A DNA stretch of 64,000 nucleotides from Corynascus novoguineensis. Taxonomy: Eukaryota; Ascomycota; Sordariomycetes; Sordariales; Chaetomiaceae. Position numbers and translations under genes: made by a program. The stretch lies in NCBI GenBank assembly GCA_033296725.1, contig MU857715.1, positions 20,517 through 84,516 of the forward strand, in the 5' to 3' direction. Below, one piece after another: positions 60,025 to 64,000 of the stretch. Numbering within the stretch: position 1 is the first letter of the stretch; each line of letters starts with the position of its first letter. A model generated the notes under the pieces. The model had not been told where the DNA came from. It made no database searches and saw only the letters and a program-made list of their open reading frames with translations.

Positions 60025-60600
60025 TCATATCTCACCATTCTCCTCATTGCTTGCCGCGGCATTGGCTCCAGCACGTTCCATGCCCATATCACCCATATCA
60101 TGAACTCCATTTCCGTCGATGCTATCGCCCGCTTTGCGCAAGCGCTCTATATGATCTACGTTCTGAAGCAAACCCCAAAATTGCGTAACCATTCTGACAA
60201 TCTCTGAATATGGCGGAAGGAAACACAAGATTCCTTCATAGAGATACTTGGTTGTAGAACCACACAGTGTATCCCCAATTCCTATACTTGTGCTGAATAC
60301 CACTTCTAGACGGAGTTTCGAGACGTTGCGTGGGAGGGTCCGGACAAGCTAAGTACCGGTCAGAATCTTACAGAAAGGAGATATACCCTCCTGCCGTTGG
60401 GGCTGCTGTGTTGATCGACCAGTCACATTTCCCTGGCGTTGGACCTGCTGCTTTGACTGACCGGCTGAAGTCCTTTGAGTCTGGAACTGCTACCTCAACC
60501 CACCGGTTACACTTTCCTGCCGCTGGAGCTGCTGCTTCAGTTGACTGGCCAGGCTTCCCTGGTGTTGTGGTTGTTCATTTTGCCACACTTCCTTGGGCAT
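60025..60600 (-). pseudogene. Q-rich repeat protein relic
   Basis: A frame from the ATG at 60600 to 60025 (192 codons) is broken by TAG at 60490-60492 and 60349-60351. The N-terminal third has repeats of 19-20 residues of the form QSKQQVQRQGNVTG. The C-terminal part (KYLYEGILCFLPPYSEIVRM, then WGLLQNVDHIERLRKA) looks globular. No family is recognised. Both stops sit in Gln-rich context. Confidence 0.45.
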
Positions 60601-61257
60601 TGGGGCTGCTTCGACTATCCAATCTCCCCTGGTGTTGTGTTAATTCCTGAAGCCGCTAATCGCTTTCGAAAAATCCTTGAGCAGTTAGACCTGGCAGCAT
60701 GCGCTCTGGAACCCGGCGTTCGCATCGCTGGCAGGCGCGGCAAGTTTATTAGATAAGATAGGAACCCAAAATATTGTCCAACTGTTGCACATGCTTTGTA
60801 TCGTGGTCGTACGTCACCGCCGGATGGTCCGGCCCCTGCGGTAAGTTCAGTATGATAGCTCCGTTGCCCTGTCTTCTATCATCGCCAGGCTTGCCCCAAA
60901 TGGGCGGAATACGAGCTGATTTACGGCACGTCCAGCCGGAGTTGCATAAGCTTAAAGAACAAATACCTCTACTCAGGAAGTTACTCGACCGCGCATCCAC
61001 ACAACAAGAGATAGAACGGCCGCAACCTGGAGTCTCTATACTGAACGCCGATACTCAGGGGCGTTTGATGAATTTTAGAGGCGCTTGGAAGAATTTGAAT
61101 TGGAGATTAAGACAACACTGACCGGTACCAATCCGTCCCTAGCGCCAATACTCCTGACCGCGATGCCTCTTCTGCTGACCTTTCTACTGCCGGCGATATC
61201 TCGTCGCCTAGCGCTGACGCTCCTCCATTCTACAGACAATGTACGTAACCCAAGCGG
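60601..61257. other. mixed coding-like fragments, no gene assigned
   Basis: Plus-strand frames at 60774-61121 contain text like LRHVQPELHKLKEQIPLLRK that could be a coiled-coil fragment. Frame changes and stops near 61070-61125 prevent a model. Confidence 0.3.
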
Positions 61258-62073
61258 TTAGTATACTCTTTTCCGCCTCCTCTTTCGTCTCTGTCTGAAC
61301 TCATGAATCAACGGTGGAGGAAGAGCCTGTCCATCATTCCACGTTGGCTACGCATAACCCACCCACTCAACAAGATACTGCTGCCTTCCCCGAAATTTCC
61401 GGGCCCGAAGAATGCGATGAACAAGAAACGGCCGATCCTCGTTGCTGAACCCATTCCGCCGGCAGAGTGCTGCATCGCGTCCGCCCCTTGCCTCCCAAAA
61501 CTTGAGCAGCATGTCCTTTTCATCCGTATGTAGCATCTCCTCCGTCTCCCATGATAGATATCTTTCTCTGGTCTCTCCCGAATCGCTTGCCTACATCGTG
61601 AGAACCATCACCCTCTACGGCTCATCTTTATTTATTTGATCGCTTTCGAACTTCCAAGAGTAAAGCCCGTAGACGACACTCCGAACTGGAATGACCTTGT
61701 GTTGTTCCTCCCTACGGTAAGGGTAACTGATCAATATCTCGGAATAGGGAAGAAATGAGAGACCAAAGAAGGATTGAAGAGCTGCTAGATCACCTGCGGG
61801 GAAAGGGAGTCGGGTAGCATGGAGCAGTGCTGATTCGACAGATAGTTTGGGGTCCGAGTTGAGAAGTATCTCTCCGAAGGTCGTAACATCGACGATTGAA
61901 TTACCAATCTTCCAATGATCATCGCAGAATTCGCAGACTTCGTCCAGCCATAAAAGCTTGAATCCTCGAGAAAGAGACCTAAGCGAGTCTTCGTAATTGC
62001 GCCAACCAGGGCCCACCCGAAACTTCTTTTTCCAAGGGCTCCAGTAGCGAACACTCGGTGTTACGAAAAACAT
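61258..62073 (-). pseudogene. chromodomain protein gene, three premature TAG
   Basis: A single phase from the ATG at 62073 to TAA at 61258 (272 codons) contains TAG at 61615-61617, 61591-61593 and 61348-61350 and no frameshift. Near the end is a chromodomain: FLVHRILRARKFRGRQQYLV then EWVGYA, stop, PTWNDGQALPPPLIHEF, matching the pattern E/F-V-hydrophobic-x-I-L..YLVKWxGY..TWEP. A very basic tail (RQRRKRRRKR) follows. The N-terminal 150 residues (with LLWLDEVCEFCDDHWKIGN) are of unknown type. Chromodomains bind methylated histone H3 or form the C-terminus of chromovirus integrases. No integrase core is seen, so a chromatin protein relic is more likely. Confidence 0.65.
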
Positions 62074-62513
62074 AATTCAGAAATTGCGCTTAGTGTCCGT
62101 AACGCTGAGCGGTAAACCTTAGCTTAGAAGGCGACGTATTCTGCGGTATCTGTCGTTCGCCACGCTAATATACTCGGGTATCAACCGAGATGGGGGCCTG
62201 TGCGACGGATCTGAATCTTACCCTGCGGAAGGCGGCGCCAGCGTCTCCATCTAAACGCTGCACTTTCATATCGCTCACCGGACCAAACCAAGTCCTCTGG
62301 CGCACACGGTCTCCCAACGACTTCTCGGGCAGGTCATCGCAGGTAGCCGAGACCCCACAACTTACAACCCCACTTTCCTATTTCAACTTTCAGCCGGTTT
62401 CTGGTTGGTACGTAGCCAATTGCTCAACCGGCACCGATCGTCTCTTTTACCGCCGCTCGGTCCGTGCCACAGTCGGCCATGCTGCGTGGTCCGCGGCGCA
62501 GCCCCCACCATTT

Positions 62514-62665
62514 GTGGCGCATGGAGATGAGCGGCGCATGGAGATGAGCGGCGCATGGAGATGAGCGGCGTATGGGGATGAGCGGCGTATGAGGATGAGC
62601 GGCGTATGAGGATGAGCGGCGCATGGGGATGAGCGACGCGTGGGAATGAGCGGCTCATGGAGTTG
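62514..62665. repeat. 17-bp minisatellite (GCGCATGGAGATGAGCG)
   Basis: About eight tandem units, related to the 55.4- and 57.5-kb arrays. It lies 440 bp upstream of the minus-strand chromodomain relic and about 90 bp upstream of the plus-strand ORF at 62754. Frames reading through it on the minus strand are repeat artefacts. Confidence 0.9.
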
Positions 62666-62753
62666 AGAGGAGCATGAGGGCTGCTCTCTGGCCGAGTATA
62701 ACCGGTCTTTGGCTGTCTGAGCTACGTACTGAGGCAACTCTTGGAGTGTTGTC

Positions 62754-63223
62754 ATGGCTCCAGGTACCTTCTGTCCTCCTATTAGGTGCCAAGTTATCTG
62801 GCTTCCAGAAACACCCCTTCCAGACGTCCATGTCCTCTTGGAGTATAGAGGACTTAGGTTCGAAGCTCTGACATCTCACAGTGGTTACACTACAAGGTGG
62901 CACCCTTTCGACTTCGATGGTTCTTCTACCCAACCTACAGCAAATCGGGACTACGACTGGTGTTACTTGACCTTTTCAGCTAGTTTATGGGGGAAGATCG
63001 AAACGAGGTATCTGGTTCAGAACTGTGTATACCAACTCTTTATTCTTCGATGGAGTTGGAGCAGTTATACCGTTGAGTGCTCCTCAACTCTTCCGTCCTC
63101 CACAACGCGTAGTCGAAAGAGAAAGAGGAGAAAGAAGAGCAAGAGAAAACTATGTAAGTAGTCTCTGAAAATAGATAAACAGTACTAATCCTAAACTTAG
63201 TTGTCAAAACAAACGTATGCTAG
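62754..63223 (+). CDS. hypothetical protein with basic C-terminus
   Basis: Two exons (62754-63153 and 63201-63223) are joined across a 47-nt intron with donor GTAAGT, a branch-like ACTAATCCTAAAC and acceptor TTAG; about 140 aa. The N-terminal 110 residues look globular (YRGLRFEALTSHSGYTTRWH, DYDWCYLTF). The C-terminus is strongly basic (RSRKRKRRKKSKRK), suggesting nuclear location or nucleic-acid binding. No premature stops. The family is not recognised. Confidence 0.45.
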
Positions 63224-63235
63224 AGGGTTAAATTC

Positions 63236-63345
63236 ATCTTTGGTCTGGTCTCTGGTCTGGTCTCTGGTCTGGTCTCTGGTCTTTGGTCTTGTCTCTAGCC
63301 TGGTCTTTGATCTTGCCTTCAGCCTGGTCTTTGGCCTGGTCGTTT
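63236..63345 (+). repeat. simple tandem repeat GGTCTGGTCTCT
   Basis: Short imperfect units of GGTCTGGTCTCT and CCTGGTCTTTG follow each other. It lies 130 bp before the ATG at 63473. Confidence 0.8.
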
Positions 63346-63472
63346 GGTCATGTTGGTATGGTTGTCAGGCATGTTCTAAAAATAAGAAGGACTGATCTAT
63401 TTAACTACCTCATGATTTCTATCGGGGTCATCAAACACTACTGTATCAATCAGGCTGACAAGTGAAGCAACA

Positions 63473-63715
63473 ATGACTGACGACGAGACTAAATCAGCTC
63501 TAATGGATTGGTACCACTCTCAGCTTACACAGCCTCCCGAGGGTGTCCTTTTTCTGCTTGCAAAATTCCACGATCTACAGCTTAGTTTCCCTCCATCCCT
63601 TTCCAAAAAACGAAGGAACCAAATGGTTCCTAAGAAGCGAAAGTTCTGCGAGGTTAGCGACGATGGTAAACAGCGAGCTCCAAAAAGGCGCAAGCTAAAC
63701 AATGCCGAAACATAG
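63473..63715 (+). CDS. small hypothetical basic protein
   Basis: An 80-aa frame starting MTDDETKSALMDWYHSQL and ending in a Lys/Arg-rich stretch with nuclear-localisation-like motifs (KKRRNQ, PKKRK, PKRRK). The composition is protein-like, and there is no signal peptide or membrane segment. It could be the end of a longer gene. No family is recognised. Confidence 0.35.
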   Translation: MTDDETKSALMDWYHSQLTQPPEGVLFLLAKFHDLQLSFPPSLSKKRRNQMVPKKRKFCEVSDDGKQRAPKRRKLNNAET

Positions 63716-63734
63716 GCAGATCAAGAAGTAGGCC

Positions 63735-64000
63735 TGGTCTTCTTTGGCTGTATCGGTTTGGCGCCCATGCTGACTGTAGTTTGGCTGTCTTTTTGGCTTT
63801 GGCTGTCTTGTTTGGCTGTCATGTTGGCTGTCGTGTTGGTTGTCGTGTTGGCTGTCGTGTTGGCTGTCGTGTTGGCTGTCTTGTTTAGCTGTCTTCTTTG
63901 GTTGTCTTCTTTGGTTGTCTTCGGTTGTTTTGTTTGGCTGTCTTGTTTGGCTGTCATGTTTGGCTGTCATGTTTGGCTGTCATGTTTGGCTGTCATGTTT
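63735..64000 (+). repeat. tandem repeat TGTTTGGCTGTCATG, running off the window
   Basis: Imperfect units of about 12-15 bp of the form TTGGCTGTC(A/G)TG continue to the last base. The minus-strand frame across it (QHDSQHDSQTRQP type) is a repeat product. Confidence 0.85.

Noticed and set aside
55426..62665. Minisatellite arrays as CRISPR-like arrays
   Set aside because: Units are directly adjacent with no spacers, and the genome is eukaryotic.
63236..64000. Simple repeats at the right edge as a telomere or subtelomeric end
   Set aside because: No TTAGGG arrays are present, and the repeats are gene-scale minisatellites similar to others in the region.

Overview
The window is nuclear DNA from a filamentous ascomycete, probably a Sordariomycete (Hypocreales-like). 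The evidence is short GT-AG introns of about 47-175 nt, a Zn2Cys6 regulator, a fungal PKS-NRPS, two DHA2-type MFS transporters, a Tad-like LINE, solo LTRs and widespread C-to-T (RIP-like) nonsense changes. The species cannot be fixed from sequence alone.

Left part (1-24 kb). An eight-exon PLP-dependent decarboxylase of the tyrosine decarboxylase type (585-4012, minus) and a cysteine-rich single-pass membrane protein (10448-11374, minus) stand in gene-poor, transposon-rich DNA. That DNA holds two unrecognised coding relics (8.1-10.3 kb), a solo LTR with a perfect 5-bp target duplication (15517-15939), a degenerate Tad-like LINE (about 17.05-20.78 kb) itself interrupted by an LTR fragment, and a second LINE fragment at 23.2-23.9 kb. 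A Ser/Thr kinase gene lies at 21304-22878.

Centre (24-47 kb): a compact secondary-metabolite locus. It contains a small secreted protein (24511-25328, minus), an AflR-like Zn2Cys6 regulator (25978-27333, minus), a divergent 4,003-codon hybrid PKS-NRPS in four exons (29061-41368, plus; KS-AT-DH-MT-pseudoER-KR-ACP-C-A-T-R), and two divergently transcribed MFS exporters (42201-44051 minus; 44763-46617 plus). An AflR-type palindrome lies 160 bp before the PKS start. No trans-enoyl reductase, P450 or other tailoring enzyme is visible, so the locus looks minimal. The block from 24.4 to 41.4 kb is flanked by inverted copies of a roughly 265-bp repeat.

Right part (47-64 kb): an accessory region unlike the rest. 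A solo LTR is followed by the 5' 70 nt of a 5S rRNA gene, then about 250 bp later by a DUF3435/FluG-type tyrosine recombinase with C-terminal zinc fingers. This is the arrangement expected for the captain end of a Starship-type giant transposon inserted in 5S rDNA, but the recombinase has two in-frame TAG codons. To its right at least five more reading frames (a Q/T-repeat protein, a 165-codon relic, a C2H2 protein, a Q-rich protein and a chromodomain protein) are broken only by Gln/Arg-to-stop changes, without frameshifts. GC-rich 15-17-bp minisatellites of one family sit in the 5' flanks of several of these genes. Tandem repeats run to the right edge.
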